In this document: one piece after another, positions 8,665 through 16,464 of the stretch
How positions within the stretch are numbered: the first letter of the stretch is position 1
How the letters are laid out: every line of letters begins with the position of its first letter
Source of the DNA: Sinomonas mesophila
GTDB lineage: Bacteria > Actinomycetota > Actinomycetes > Actinomycetales > Micrococcaceae
Assembly: GCF_001999765.1 (NCBI RefSeq)
Contig: NZ_KV908328.1
Span: 22,780 to 86,779, forward strand
DNA length: 64,000 nucleotides
Direction: 5' to 3'
The notes under the pieces: generated by a model
Database searches by the model: none
What the model saw: the letters and a program-made list of their open reading frames with translations, nothing else
What the model was told of the DNA's origin: nothing
Made by a program: the position numbers and the translations under genes

Positions 8665-10578
8665 ATGGCGGAGACCGCCACCGTCGAGCAGCAGCCGCGC
8701 GAGCATGCCCTCGCGGCCCTCGAGGCCGCCGAGGGGCTCGAGCGCTCGGGGCCGGAGTGGGAGGCCTTCCGCCGCCGCTTCGATGAGCACTTCGCGGACC
8801 TCGCCCGGCTCTTCGAGCAGCTCTACGGCGGGCGCGGCGACTGGCTCGAGCACTTGGGGGCCCTCGTCGTCGAGTGCGCGGCCTCGTGGCAGCGCCGGCC
8901 CGCGGAGCTCAAGGAGCTCGACGCGCGCCGGGACGCGAGCCCGGCCTGGTTCCAGGCCCGCGAGATGCTCGGGGGCGTGTGCTACGTGGACCGCTATGCG
9001 GGAAGCCTCGCGGGCCTCCGGGAGCACATCCCCTACTTCAAGGAGCTCGGGCTCACCTACCTGCACCTCATGCCGCTCTTCCTCGCCCCGGAGCCGAACT
9101 CGGACGGCGGCTACGCCGTCTCGAGCTACCGGGAGGTCAACCCCCGGCTGGGGTCCATGGAGGAGCTCCGGGACGTCGCCGCCGAGCTGCGCGCGCACGG
9201 CATCAGCCTCGTCGCGGACTTCATCTTCAACCACACCTCGAACGAGCACGAGTGGGCCCGGCGCGCGGCCGCAGGGGACCGGGAGTACTCGGACTACTAC
9301 TGGATCTTCCCCGACCGGGCCATGCCGGACGCCTACGAGAGCACCGTCCGCGAGATCTTCCCCGACGACCACCCCGGCTCCTTCGTGCCCCTTCCGGGCG
9401 GGCGCTGGGTATGGGCCACGTTCCACACCTTCCAGTGGGACCTCAACTACTCCAACCCCGCCGTGTTCCGGGCCATGGCCGGCGAGATGCTGTTCCTCGC
9501 CAACCAGGGTGTCGACATCCTGCGGATGGATGCGGTCGCCTTCATCTGGAAGCGTCTCGGCACGAGCTGCGAGAGCCTGCCTGAGGCGCACTGGCTGCTG
9601 CGCGCATTCAACGCCGTCTGCCGGCTCGCGGCACCCTCGCTCCTGTTCAAGTCCGAGGCGATCGTGCACCCCGACGAGGTCGTGACGTACATCGACCCGG
9701 CCGAATGCCAGATCTCCTACAACCCGCTCGAGATGGCCCTCACGTGGGAGGCCCTCGCGACCCGGGACGCGTCGCTGCTCTCCCAGGCGCTCGAGCGGCG
9801 GCACAACCTCCCCGAGGGCACCTCGTGGGTCAACTACGTGCGCAGCCACGACGACATCGGCTGGACGTTCGCGGACGAGGACGCCGCAGAGCTCGGCATC
9901 AACGGCTTCGACCACCGCCGCTTCCTCAACCGCTTCTACGTCAATCGCTACCCCGGGAGCTTCGCCCGCGGCGTGCCCTTCCAGGACAACCCCCGCACGG
10001 GAGACTGCCGCATCTCCGGCACGACGGCGTCGCTGTGCGGCCTCGAGGACGGCACCGAGGAGGCCATCCGCCGGATCCTGCTCGCCCACTCGATCGCGAT
10101 CAGCACGGGAGGCATCCCGCTCATCTACCTCGGCGACGAGGTGGGCCAGCTCAACGACTACCGCTACGCGGAGGAGCCCGGCCACGAGGCGGACAGCCGC
10201 TGGGTCCACCGGCCGCATTACCCCGCCCAGCGCTACGCGCGACGCGACGATCCCTGGAGCCATGAGGGCAGGATCTACGCGGACCTGAAGAAGATGCTCG
10301 CCGTCCGGGCCAGGACCCCGGAGTTCGGGGGCAACCGGCTCGTCGACTTCTTCCCCGGGAACCGGCACGTGCTCGCCTACCAGCGCCCGGGAGAATCTGG
10401 CGCCGTGCTCGTCCTCGCGAACTTCTCCGACAGCCCCCAGCACATCGCCCCGCTGAGGCTCTCGGGCTTCGACCCGGACGCCGAGGATCTCTTCACGGGG
10501 CTGGTCGTGCCCCTCGGCGACGGCATCACGCTGCCCGCGCAGGAGTTCACCTGGCTCCGGGTCCGGCGCGGGGCATAG
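8665..10578 (+). CDS. amylosucrase (GH13 subfamily 4)
   Basis: Transfers glucose from sucrose to make an amylose-like alpha-1,4-glucan, releasing fructose. The 637 residues match the 636 of the characterised Neisseria enzyme. Family landmarks are all present: ADFIFNHTSNEHEWA (184-198), nucleophile Asp289 in DILRMDAVAFIWK, acid/base Glu331 in FKSEAIVHP, and SHDDIGWTFADEDA with His395/Asp396. The N-terminal helical domain typical of amylosucrases covers about residues 1-95. An AGGAGT ribosome site precedes the ATG. There is no signal peptide, so the enzyme is predicted cytoplasmic. It is monocistronic, bounded by hairpins on both sides. Confidence 0.93.
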   Translation: MAETATVEQQPREHALAALEAAEGLERSGPEWEAFRRRFDEHFADLARLFEQLYGGRGDWLEHLGALVVECAASWQRRPAELKELDARRDASPAWFQAREMLGGVCYVDRYAGSLAGLREHIPYFKELGLTYLHLMPLFLAPEPNSDGGYAVSSYREVNPRLGSMEELRDVAAELRAHGISLVADFIFNHTSNEHEWARRAAAGDREYSDYYWIFPDRAMPDAYESTVREIFPDDHPGSFVPLPGGRWVWATFHTFQWDLNYSNPAVFRAMAGEMLFLANQGVDILRMDAVAFIWKRLGTSCESLPEAHWLLRAFNAVCRLAAPSLLFKSEAIVHPDEVVTYIDPAECQISYNPLEMALTWEALATRDASLLSQALERRHNLPEGTSWVNYVRSHDDIGWTFADEDAAELGINGFDHRRFLNRFYVNRYPGSFARGVPFQDNPRTGDCRISGTTASLCGLEDGTEEAIRRILLAHSIAISTGGIPLIYLGDEVGQLNDYRYAEEPGHEADSRWVHRPHYPAQRYARRDDPWSHEGRIYADLKKMLAVRARTPEFGGNRLVDFFPGNRHVLAYQRPGESGAVLVLANFSDSPQHIAPLRLSGFDPDAEDLFTGLVVPLGDGITLPAQEFTWLRVRRGA

Positions 10579-10580
10579 GG

Positions 10581-10607
10581 CGGCCGCGGCGCGTGGCGCC
10601 GCGGCCG
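10581..10607. terminator. bidirectional hairpin between convergent genes
   Basis: Perfect 12-bp stem (CGGCCGCGGCGC / GCGCCGCGGCCG) with a three-base loop between the amylosucrase stop and the end of the SPW-repeat gene. There is no T run, as usual for GC-rich actinobacteria. Confidence 0.65.
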
Positions 10608-10626
10608 GGAGTGGATCACGCAGTGC

Positions 10627-10986
10627 TCAGTGCGAGGGCATCACGCGGTGGTGCCGTGCGTCCATGGCCGGCTTGATCGCGGCGGCCGTCACGCCTGCGG
10701 CGACAAGACCGGCGATCCAGGACGTCCACGACGCGCCCATCTGGGACGTGTACATGCCCATCCAGGGGGACACGAACAGCAGGACGCCGACCGCTGCCTG
10801 CGCGTACTCGAGCCAAGGCGTGCCCGGCATGGCCAGGTTGAGCACACCCGTGACGATCAGCAGGACGCCGAAGACGAGCATGAGGGTCGTCGACGAAGCC
10901 GACTGGACCGTCCACATCACCGAGAGCGCTGTGTAGAGGCCCGCCGCGATGGCGACGTAGTCTTCCCAACGCATCCACTTCTTCAT
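10627..10986 (-). CDS. SPW-repeat membrane protein
   Basis: Integral membrane protein of 119 residues starting at an ATG with GGGAGG seven bases upstream. It contains the SPW signature twice in variant form: a first pair of helices with ALSVMWTV, and a second pair with LFVSPWMGM and GASWTSWIAGL. Four transmembrane segments are expected, with short charged termini. The SPW family has no known biochemical role. The neighbourhood (universal stress protein, DUF6328, Rho_N-like protein, stress sigma factor) suggests an envelope stress function, which is inference only. Confidence 0.85.
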   Translation of the reverse strand: MKKWMRWEDYVAIAAGLYTALSVMWTVQSASSTTLMLVFGVLLIVTGVLNLAMPGTPWLEYAQAAVGVLLFVSPWMGMYTSQMGASWTSWIAGLVAAGVTAAAIKPAMDARHHRVMPSH

Positions 10987-11185
10987 AGGTGCCTCCCATC
11001 TCTCACGTCCCCCGGCCTCCCGGGGGAGCCGGTCAGTGGTGGGTCGGTGCACAGGGCGCCGGCGCCTGAAGCCGCTGGCCGACTCCAGTACACGCCCGGC
11101 TGGCATCGGTGTAAAGGCCCCGTGGCCTAGCGACGCCTCTGTGACGGCGACCGCAGCGGCTTTTGGTGGGGGGCGTGCGCAGGGC
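10987..11185. other. intergenic, no gene seen
   Basis: About 200 bp between two minus-strand genes. It must hold the promoter of the SPW-repeat gene. No tRNA, convincing ORF or strong -35/-10 pair was recognised. Confidence 0.5.
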
Positions 11186-11668
11186 TCACATCGGCGGATC
11201 AGGCACGGCGGTACTCCCCGACCTGCTTCCCCCGGCATGCAGCACGAGCACGGGAACCTCCGCGTGCTCCGCGCAGGCCCGGCTCACGGAGCCGAGGAGC
11301 ATCCCCATGAAGCCGCCGAGGCCGCGCGAGCCGACGATGAGCAGGCGCGCCCCGCGGCTCTCCCCGATGAGGGTCGGGGCGGGACGTCCATGCACGAGAC
11401 GGACTTCGAGGTCCTCCGGCCGCTCGTCGCCGTAGGCCTCGGACAGCGCACTCTCGAGGACCGTGCGGGCGTCCTCCTCGGGGTTCCACTCGATCCCCGC
11501 GGCGTCGATGAACCCGGCATTGGGAACGTGCCACGCGGCGACAGCGATGATCGGCCCACCGAGGATCGGCACGAGGCGTGCTGCCCAGCGGAGGGCATCG
11601 ACGGAAAGAGGCGAGCCGTCCACGCCCACGACGATCCCGCGCCCGCCCCCGGCCTTTTCCTCGGCCAT
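11186..11668 (-). CDS. universal stress protein (UspA family)
   Basis: Single-domain Usp of 160 residues. IVVGVDGSPLSVDALRWA near residues 12-29 is the N-terminal signature with the Asp of ATP-binding members. VHGRPAPTLIGES and the loop VGSRGLGGFMGMLLGSVS (about 111-128) match the G-x2-G-x9-G-S nucleotide-binding motif, so this is probably an ATP-binding Usp. Such proteins accumulate under starvation, hypoxia or oxidative stress. A 20-residue basic/Pro tail follows the domain. It lies between the SPW-repeat gene and DUF6328, all on the minus strand, but the gaps (about 140-200 bp) allow separate promoters. Confidence 0.9.
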   Translation of the reverse strand: MAEEKAGGGRGIVVGVDGSPLSVDALRWAARLVPILGGPIIAVAAWHVPNAGFIDAAGIEWNPEEDARTVLESALSEAYGDERPEDLEVRLVHGRPAPTLIGESRGARLLIVGSRGLGGFMGMLLGSVSRACAEHAEVPVLVLHAGGSRSGSTAVPDPPM

Positions 11669-11807
11669 ACTTTGACGGTAGGCCTCCCGGCGGCGGACGG
11701 CTAGGGCCTTGGGACTCGCGTCCGCGCCACCGGGCCACCGTCGCCGCCGCGGCCTCGGGCAGCGGGGTCGGGGCCACGCCGAGGCACCGCGGTGGCGCGC
11801 GCCCCGC

Positions 11808-12380
11808 TCAGCCGTCCGCCTCGCGCCCCGGCTCGTCGGGCCGCGCGAATCGCTCGCTTCCGACTCCGCGGAGCAAGGAGGCCGGGACCGCGATGAACAT
11901 GACGAGGCACAGGAGCAGGAGGCTCCCGCCTGCGATCCAGGACTCCATGCGGCCCAGCACGGTGTCGAAGATGAACGCCGTCGTCCCGACGATGAGCATG
12001 GCCGCGAGCGCGAGTCCGAGCTTGGCCGCCCACGCGCCGCTGCTTACGAGCCGGTTCTTGACCTGGCGCCGGAAGAGCCAGCGGTGGACGCTCAGGGGCA
12101 TGAGGACGACAGCGAGCGCCGCCGCGGCAGTGAGCACATTGATCAGGTAGAGCCACACGCCGTAGGCGTCGAGGGTCGCGAACCGGGCCTGGAACGGCAG
12201 GGTCAGGAGGAAGCCGGCGATGAGCTGGAGCCCCGTCTGCAGGATGCGCAGCTCCTGCAGGATCTCCGCCCAGTTCCGGTCCAGCTTCTCGGCGTAGGTC
12301 TCGCGGCGCAGGTACTCGTCCGACGGCGCGGCCCCGTTCTTGCGGACGGCCGCGCCGGGGTCAGTGATTCCGGATGGCAT
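11808..12380 (-). CDS. DUF6328 family membrane protein
   Basis: Protein of 190 residues. The N-terminal motif ETYAEKLDRNWAEILQELR followed by LQTGLQLIAGFLLTLPFQ is characteristic of the actinobacterial DUF6328 family. Four transmembrane segments are visible (about 54-70, 78-102, 122-145 and 150-172), separated by basic loops, and a charged tail closes the protein. Function is unknown. The start codon lies inside the last 20 bases of the upstream Rho_N-like gene, so the two are translationally linked. Confidence 0.82.
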   Translation of the reverse strand: MPSGITDPGAAVRKNGAAPSDEYLRRETYAEKLDRNWAEILQELRILQTGLQLIAGFLLTLPFQARFATLDAYGVWLYLINVLTAAAALAVVLMPLSVHRWLFRRQVKNRLVSSGAWAAKLGLALAAMLIVGTTAFIFDTVLGRMESWIAGGSLLLLCLVMFIAVPASLLRGVGSERFARPDEPGREADG

Positions 12381-12630
12381 CGATGAGCTCGGCCTTCTTC
12401 ATCGATGAGTACCCGGTGAGGCCGAGCTCCTTGGCGCGCTTGCGCAGCTCGTCGACGGTGCGGTCCTCATAGTCCTCTGCCTTGCCCCCGCGGCTGCCGA
12501 CCTTCTTCCGGCCCTCCTTCGCGGAGGCGTTGGAGATCCGCGCGGCCTTCTCCTTCGAGTCGCCCTGGTCGCGGAGCTTCTCGTACAGCTCCGGGTCCTT
12601 GATGCTCGGAGGTGTCTTCCTGCCTGGCAT
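12361..12630 (-). CDS. DUF7218/Rho_N-domain small basic protein
   Basis: Protein of 89 residues. The first half (PSIKDPELYEKLRDQGDSKE then KAARISNASAKEG) is the conserved plasmid-stabilisation/DUF7218-like segment of many actinobacterial stress proteins. After a short Gly/Arg-rich linker comes a SAP-like fold of the Rho N-terminal type, VDELRKRAKELGLTGYSSMKKAELIDAIR, a helix-extended-loop-helix that binds nucleic acid in Rho. A role as a small DNA/RNA-binding stress protein is inferred. It overlaps the DUF6328 start by 20 bases. Confidence 0.75.
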   Translation of the reverse strand: MPGRKTPPSIKDPELYEKLRDQGDSKEKAARISNASAKEGRKKVGSRGGKAEDYEDRTVDELRKRAKELGLTGYSSMKKAELIDAIRNH

Positions 12631-12722
12631 GCCCGCCACTCCTTCCGTCCCGTTGTCCGCGTGCGCACTTGGCGCACGTCCGCGTGATGCGGACAGAGGA
12701 CTATTCCCCCGGCGCGGCAACC

Positions 12723-13865
12723 TCACACCCTTCCGTCTCGGGACCGGCACCGGCGCCGTCCACGTAGCCGAGCATCTCGAGCCGCCCGTCGCACCGCGGG
12801 GGTGTGCGGTCGGCCGAGGCCGGAGATCGCCTCGGCGAGCGACGTCGTCGACCGTCCGGGTTCGAGCGGACGATCGGGGTCTGGCCTCCCCAGCGGCGCA
12901 GGAGCGAGGTCTCGGGGTGGTCCTCGGCGCGGTAGTCGCCGCCCTTGGCCCAGACATGGGGCCTGAGCCGGGAGATGGCGCGCTCGGGCGTGTCCTCGTC
13001 GAAGATCTCGACGGCGTCGACGCAGCTCAGGGCCTCGAGGAGTTCGGCGCGGTCGGCCTGGCCCATGACGGGGCGGCCCTCGCCCTTGAGCCGGCGCACC
13101 GAGTCGTCGGAGTTGAGGCACACGATGAGGCAGTCGCCCATCGCACGCGCTGCCTCGAGGAGGCGCACGTGGCCGGCGTGCAGGAGGTCGAAGCAGCCGG
13201 AGACTCCCCCGCTCGCCAGGAACGCGACGGCCGTCGCGACGCTCGACTCCGCCGCGGCCTCGAGGGACTCGCCGCGGGCGAGCGCCGCGGCGAGGGCGGA
13301 CGCGAAGCGGTCCCCCGCGCCGCACGGCGTCGACGCCCTCGAGCGCCGCGAGCATGGTGCCGTCGACGAGCGGCTGGGGCGTGGGCCCGCAGCCCTCGTC
13401 GATCCGGGCCACGCGCTGGCCGTCCGCCGTCACACGCATCTTGACGGGCGTCGGCCCCGGGAGCTCCCCCGCGGCCAGCTCCACGCGGGCGAGCAGGCGC
13501 CGGAGGCGGTGGCCGGCGTCGTCCTCCGACAGCGCCGTGACGAGCCGGACGTCGTGGCCGTCGTCCGCGAGGAGCGTCGCGACGAGCCCCGCGCCGCCGG
13601 GGCGCTCGAGCCGACGGCCGACGTCGACGACGGGCGCCGGCGCGTCGGGGCAGAGCCGAGCGGCGTGCCCGTGCAGGTCGATGTCCAGGAGGGTGTCCCC
13701 CACGACGGCGATCCTCGCCCGCTCGAGCGCGGCGGGCCGGCCGGTGGCGTGGACACGGGCGGCGGACGGGGAAGACCCGCGGGCGGCGGCGGGTCCGGCA
13801 GGAGGGGCGGCGGCGGGTCCGGCAGGAGGGGCGGCCGCGGGGCCAAGCGACGCCGCGGCGCTCAT
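12723..13865 (-). pseudogene. hldE: broken bifunctional heptose kinase/adenylyltransferase (hldE-like)
   Basis: Remnant of the enzyme that phosphorylates heptose-7-phosphate and adenylylates heptose-1-phosphate. From the ATG the kinase N-terminus is intact: VVGDTLLDIDLHG, then LERPGGAGLVA, then [18 protein letters not shown]. Near 13330 the text jumps from ALEGVDAV straight to [10 protein letters not shown] in another frame, losing about 110 family residues (roughly 330 bases). A second, in-frame loss removes the domain linker just before [11 protein letters not shown] at about 13195. The adenylyltransferase follows (VWAKGGDYR) until a further frameshift near 12867, after which [16 protein letters not shown] is read in the first frame. 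The start overlaps the GT4 stop by one base (TGATG). Sequencing error could explain single indels but not the deletion. Confidence 0.82.
13780..13840 (+). repeat. 21-bp tandem repeat inside the hldE remnant
   Basis: Two full copies plus a partial of a 21-bp unit (core GGCGGCGGGTCCGGCAGGA) that encode Ala-Pro-rich heptapeptides in the N-terminal extension, upstream of the kinase fold. Replication slippage is a plausible origin. Confidence 0.7.
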
Positions 13866-15151
13866 CAACGTGCTCCTTCGACACGCCGAAGACGGCTCCT
13901 GGAGGCCTCGACGTCCGCCGCGGGGCGTTCCCAATGGTCCCGCATGGCCCGATACACCCGCTCGGTGTCCGCGGCGACGCGGTCCCAGGTGTAGCGCGAG
14001 CGTGCGCGCTCGACGCCGGCCGCCCCGAGCGAGGCCCGCAGGCCGGCGTCGTCCGCGAGCCGGGCGATCGCCTCGGCGACGCTCCCGGGGTCCCGGGGCG
14101 GGACGTGCAGGCCCGTGACGCCGTCGACCACCGTCTCGCTGAGCCCCCCGACGGCCGCGACGACGAGCGGCACGCCGCTCGCCATGGCCTCGAGCGGGAC
14201 GATCCCGAAAGGCTCGTACCAGGGCGTGCACATGACGGCGTCCATGCTGCGCATGAGGGCCGGCATGTCGTCCCTCGCGACCTGCCCGGCGAAGATGACC
14301 TGGCCCTCGACGCCGAGCGACTCGGCGAGGGCCCGCAGCCGGCGCACCTCGGGGTCGGAGGCGATCCTGTCCTTGGGCAGGGCCCCGCCCGCGACGACGA
14401 GCTCGATGTCCCTGCGCCCCTCGGCGGCAAGCAGGCCGAGGGCCTCGATGACCGTGTCGACGCCCTTGCGCGGCACGAGCCGGCCGATCGCCGCGAGCCG
14501 GAGGCGCGATCCGCGGGGCCGCGCCGGGCCCTCAGGGGTGAACACCGAGGTGTCCACGCCGCACGGGACGATCGAGATGCGCCGTCTGCCCACACCCAGG
14601 CCGCGGAGCTCGAAGGCCTCGTCGGGGCACGTAGCGATGACGCGGTCCACGCTGCGCGCGACCCACGGCTCGAGCGTCTCGCGCTCGGCGGGGCTCGTGT
14701 CCTCGGCGCCCTGATGGCGCCGCTTGACGGTGCCGAGGGCGTGGAACGTCTGCGCGACCGCCGGCAGCGGCAGGCCCATCCTCTGGAGCGTGCCCACGCC
14801 CTCGATGCACGCGATCCCCGACACCCAGAAGTGGCCGTGGACGACGTGCGGCGGGTTCTCGGCCCAGTATCCGGCGATCCTCTCGGCGAACTCGGGGATG
14901 TACGGCAGGAGCCTGTCCTTCGGGACGGCCCGGGCGGGGCCGGCGTCGACGTTGACGAGCGCGACGCCCGTGGGCAGGATCTGCTCCCAGTGCAGCCGCT
15001 CGCTGTCGCGACGGGTGAACACCGTCACCTCGTGGCCGCGCCGGACGAGCGCCGCCGCGAGCTCGGCGACGTGGATGTTCTGCCCGCTCGCCTCGTCTCC
15101 GCCGACCGCCGCCAGGGGACTCGCCTGCTCAGACACCATCGAGATCTTCAT
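13865..15151 (-). CDS. glycosyltransferase family 4
   Basis: GT-B fold glycosyltransferase of 428 residues. The N-terminal domain carries the donor-loop GGDEASGQNIHVAELA and VVHGHFWVSGIA. The C-terminal domain has the GRLVPRKGVDTVIEAL phosphate-contact segment and the retaining-enzyme E-x7-E motif in EPFGIVPLEAMASG, seen in sucrose-phosphate-synthase-like and MshA-like enzymes. All regions are intact, in contrast to its two decayed neighbours, hldE downstream and a GT9 fragment upstream. Heptose or related sugar transfer for a surface glycan is likely from context; donor and acceptor are unknown. Confidence 0.87.
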   Translation of the reverse strand: MKISMVSEQASPLAAVGGDEASGQNIHVAELAAALVRRGHEVTVFTRRDSERLHWEQILPTGVALVNVDAGPARAVPKDRLLPYIPEFAERIAGYWAENPPHVVHGHFWVSGIACIEGVGTLQRMGLPLPAVAQTFHALGTVKRRHQGAEDTSPAERETLEPWVARSVDRVIATCPDEAFELRGLGVGRRRISIVPCGVDTSVFTPEGPARPRGSRLRLAAIGRLVPRKGVDTVIEALGLLAAEGRRDIELVVAGGALPKDRIASDPEVRRLRALAESLGVEGQVIFAGQVARDDMPALMRSMDAVMCTPWYEPFGIVPLEAMASGVPLVVAAVGGLSETVVDGVTGLHVPPRDPGSVAEAIARLADDAGLRASLGAAGVERARSRYTWDRVAADTERVYRAMRDHWERPAADVEASRSRLRRVEGAR

Positions 15152-15396
15152 GTCCTGCTCCTCGTCTCGCTGAGGGCCGGGGCCGGGGCCCGGTCCCTGT
15201 GCTGGTGGGCGATGCGCCGAGGGAGAGGCCGAGGGCGAAGTCGACGGCGAAGACGAGATCCCCCCGGACGAGCGCTACCCAGAAGCGGCGTGTACATGAG
15301 AGGCCAGTTCCCGGCGGTCGATAGACTAAACCATCTCGGTGGGCGCCTCGGTGCCCACCCGGCTCAGGCAGCGGGCTCCCACGGATCGTCTGATGT
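15152..15396. other. intergenic remainder of a decayed glycan locus
   Basis: About 245 bp between the GT4 start and the GT9 fragment. It contains a GGTGGGC/GCCCACC hairpin around 15338-15360 but no readable protein homology. The N-terminal three quarters of the GT9 gene are not found here. Confidence 0.45.
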
Positions 15397-15627
15397 GTGC
15401 TGGAAGCGCACGTCGCGACCGCCTACCGGACGCCGTCGGTCGTGCTCTTCGGGCCCGCCGCGCCGCAGCAGTGGGGGCCGCCTGTGGACGGCCCCCATCT
15501 GGTGCTCACGGATGCCACACAGCGCGTCGGCGAGCTCTTCGCCGAGAGGCCGGACCCCGCGCTCCTGGCCGTGTACCCCGGCCACGTGCTCGACGCCGTC
15601 GGCCGGCTCGGCCTCGAGATCTCCTGA
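15397..15627 (+). pseudogene. C-terminal stump of a GT9 heptosyltransferase
   Basis: An open frame of 76 codons whose translation fits only the last fifth of glycosyltransferase family 9 (ADP-heptose:LPS heptosyltransferase type). HVATAYRTPSVVLFGPAAP is the conserved nucleotide-sugar loop that in intact enzymes follows a VSGDTG-like stretch, and QQWGPP and the FAERPDPALLAV tail fit the C-terminus. The roughly 260 residues of N-terminal and linker sequence are absent, and no ribosome site precedes the GTG. It should be non-functional. Together with the broken hldE on the other side of GT4 it marks loss of a heptose-glycan pathway. Confidence 0.72.
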
Positions 15628-15645
15628 GCCGGCGAATCGGTGCCG

Positions 15646-16431
15646 CTAGGCGGCCATGCGACGCCTGAGGCGGACGAGCAGGCGCTTGAGCAGGCGTGAC
15701 ACCTGCATCTGGCTGACCCCGAGCGTCTCGGCGATCTCGTCCTGCGTCATCTCGCGGACGAACCTCAGGTAGAGGAGCCGCCGATCGTCGTAGGAGGCGT
15801 CCTCGAGGGCGCTCGAGAGCGACTGCAGGGTGTCGACGCGATCGTAGCCCGTGTCGATCTCGCAGGGCACGAACGAGGTCCGCCGCTCTTCCGGATCCTC
15901 GGCGCCGTCGCCGTGCTCGATGCGCTGGATCACGAGGGAGGAATCGGCGATCTGGGCCTCTGCCACGTCCGCGGCGGGCACACCCGTCGTCGCGCTCAGC
16001 TCGGCCGTCGTGGGCTCGTGTCCGAGCTCCTGGGTCAGCCGCGGCCGGAGTGCGTTGATCTTGAGCCGGAGCTCCTGGACCGAGCGCGGTGGGCGGACCA
16101 TCCAGGACTGGTCCCGCAGGTAGCGCTTGAGCTCGCCCGCGATCGTTGGCACGGCGTACGGGACGAATCCATGCCCGAGCGCGGCGCGGTAGCGCCGGGC
16201 CGCCTTCATGAGCCCGAGCCGCGCGACTTGGCGCAGATCCTCGGCGTCGTGCCCCGGGCAGCGGAAGCGCCGGGCGAGCGCATCGGCGACGCCGAGGTAT
16301 TCGATGGCGAGATCAGCGGCCGCGCCCGTCTCGGGCTCGCCGACGTCTGGCGCCGGATCGTCTGGCGCCGGATCGTCTGGTGCCGGATCGACGGCCTGGG
16401 GTTCCGCCGGGCGGGTGCGGATGGTCTTCAT
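15646..16431 (-). CDS. SigB/SigF-family RNA polymerase sigma factor
   Basis: Group 3 sigma factor of 261 residues. Region 2 is seen in DAEDLRQVARLGLMKAARRY and the PYAVPTIAGELKRYLRDQSW segment, region 3 in LTQELGHEPTTAELSATTG, and the region 4 helix-turn-helix in MTQDEIAETLGVSQMQVSR. The wording is that of the SigB/SigF/SigG general-stress family. The N-terminus carries a DPAPD repeat. No anti-sigma (RsbW) or antagonist (RsbV) gene is adjacent, unlike most sigB loci, so control must lie elsewhere. Three nearby genes have GTTT/GTTG-N-GGGTA promoters fitting this sigma class. Confidence 0.9.
   Translation of the reverse strand: MKTIRTRPAEPQAVDPAPDDPAPDDPAPDVGEPETGAAADLAIEYLGVADALARRFRCPGHDAEDLRQVARLGLMKAARRYRAALGHGFVPYAVPTIAGELKRYLRDQSWMVRPPRSVQELRLKINALRPRLTQELGHEPTTAELSATTGVPAADVAEAQIADSSLVIQRIEHGDGAEDPEERRTSFVPCEIDTGYDRVDTLQSLSSALEDASYDDRRLLYLRFVREMTQDEIAETLGVSQMQVSRLLKRLLVRLRRRMAA
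16340..16390 (+). repeat. short tandem repeat in the sigma-factor N-terminus
   Basis: A 15-bp unit (GGATCGTCTGGCGCC, last copy diverged) repeated about three times, encoding the DPAPD repeat before region 2. The unit length is a multiple of three, so copy-number change would keep frame. Confidence 0.7.
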
Positions 16432-16464
16432 GAGGGACTCCTTGCTGGGGTAGGAGCGGGCCCG

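Noticed and set aside
8434-10443. 669-codon minus-strand frame over the tRNA-Thr and amylosucrase
   Set aside because: It runs through a tRNA and terminator and is antisense to a fully supported gene.
11036-11704. Plus-strand frame opposite the universal stress protein
   Set aside because: It has no ribosome site and is the shadow of the Usp gene, whose motifs are clear.
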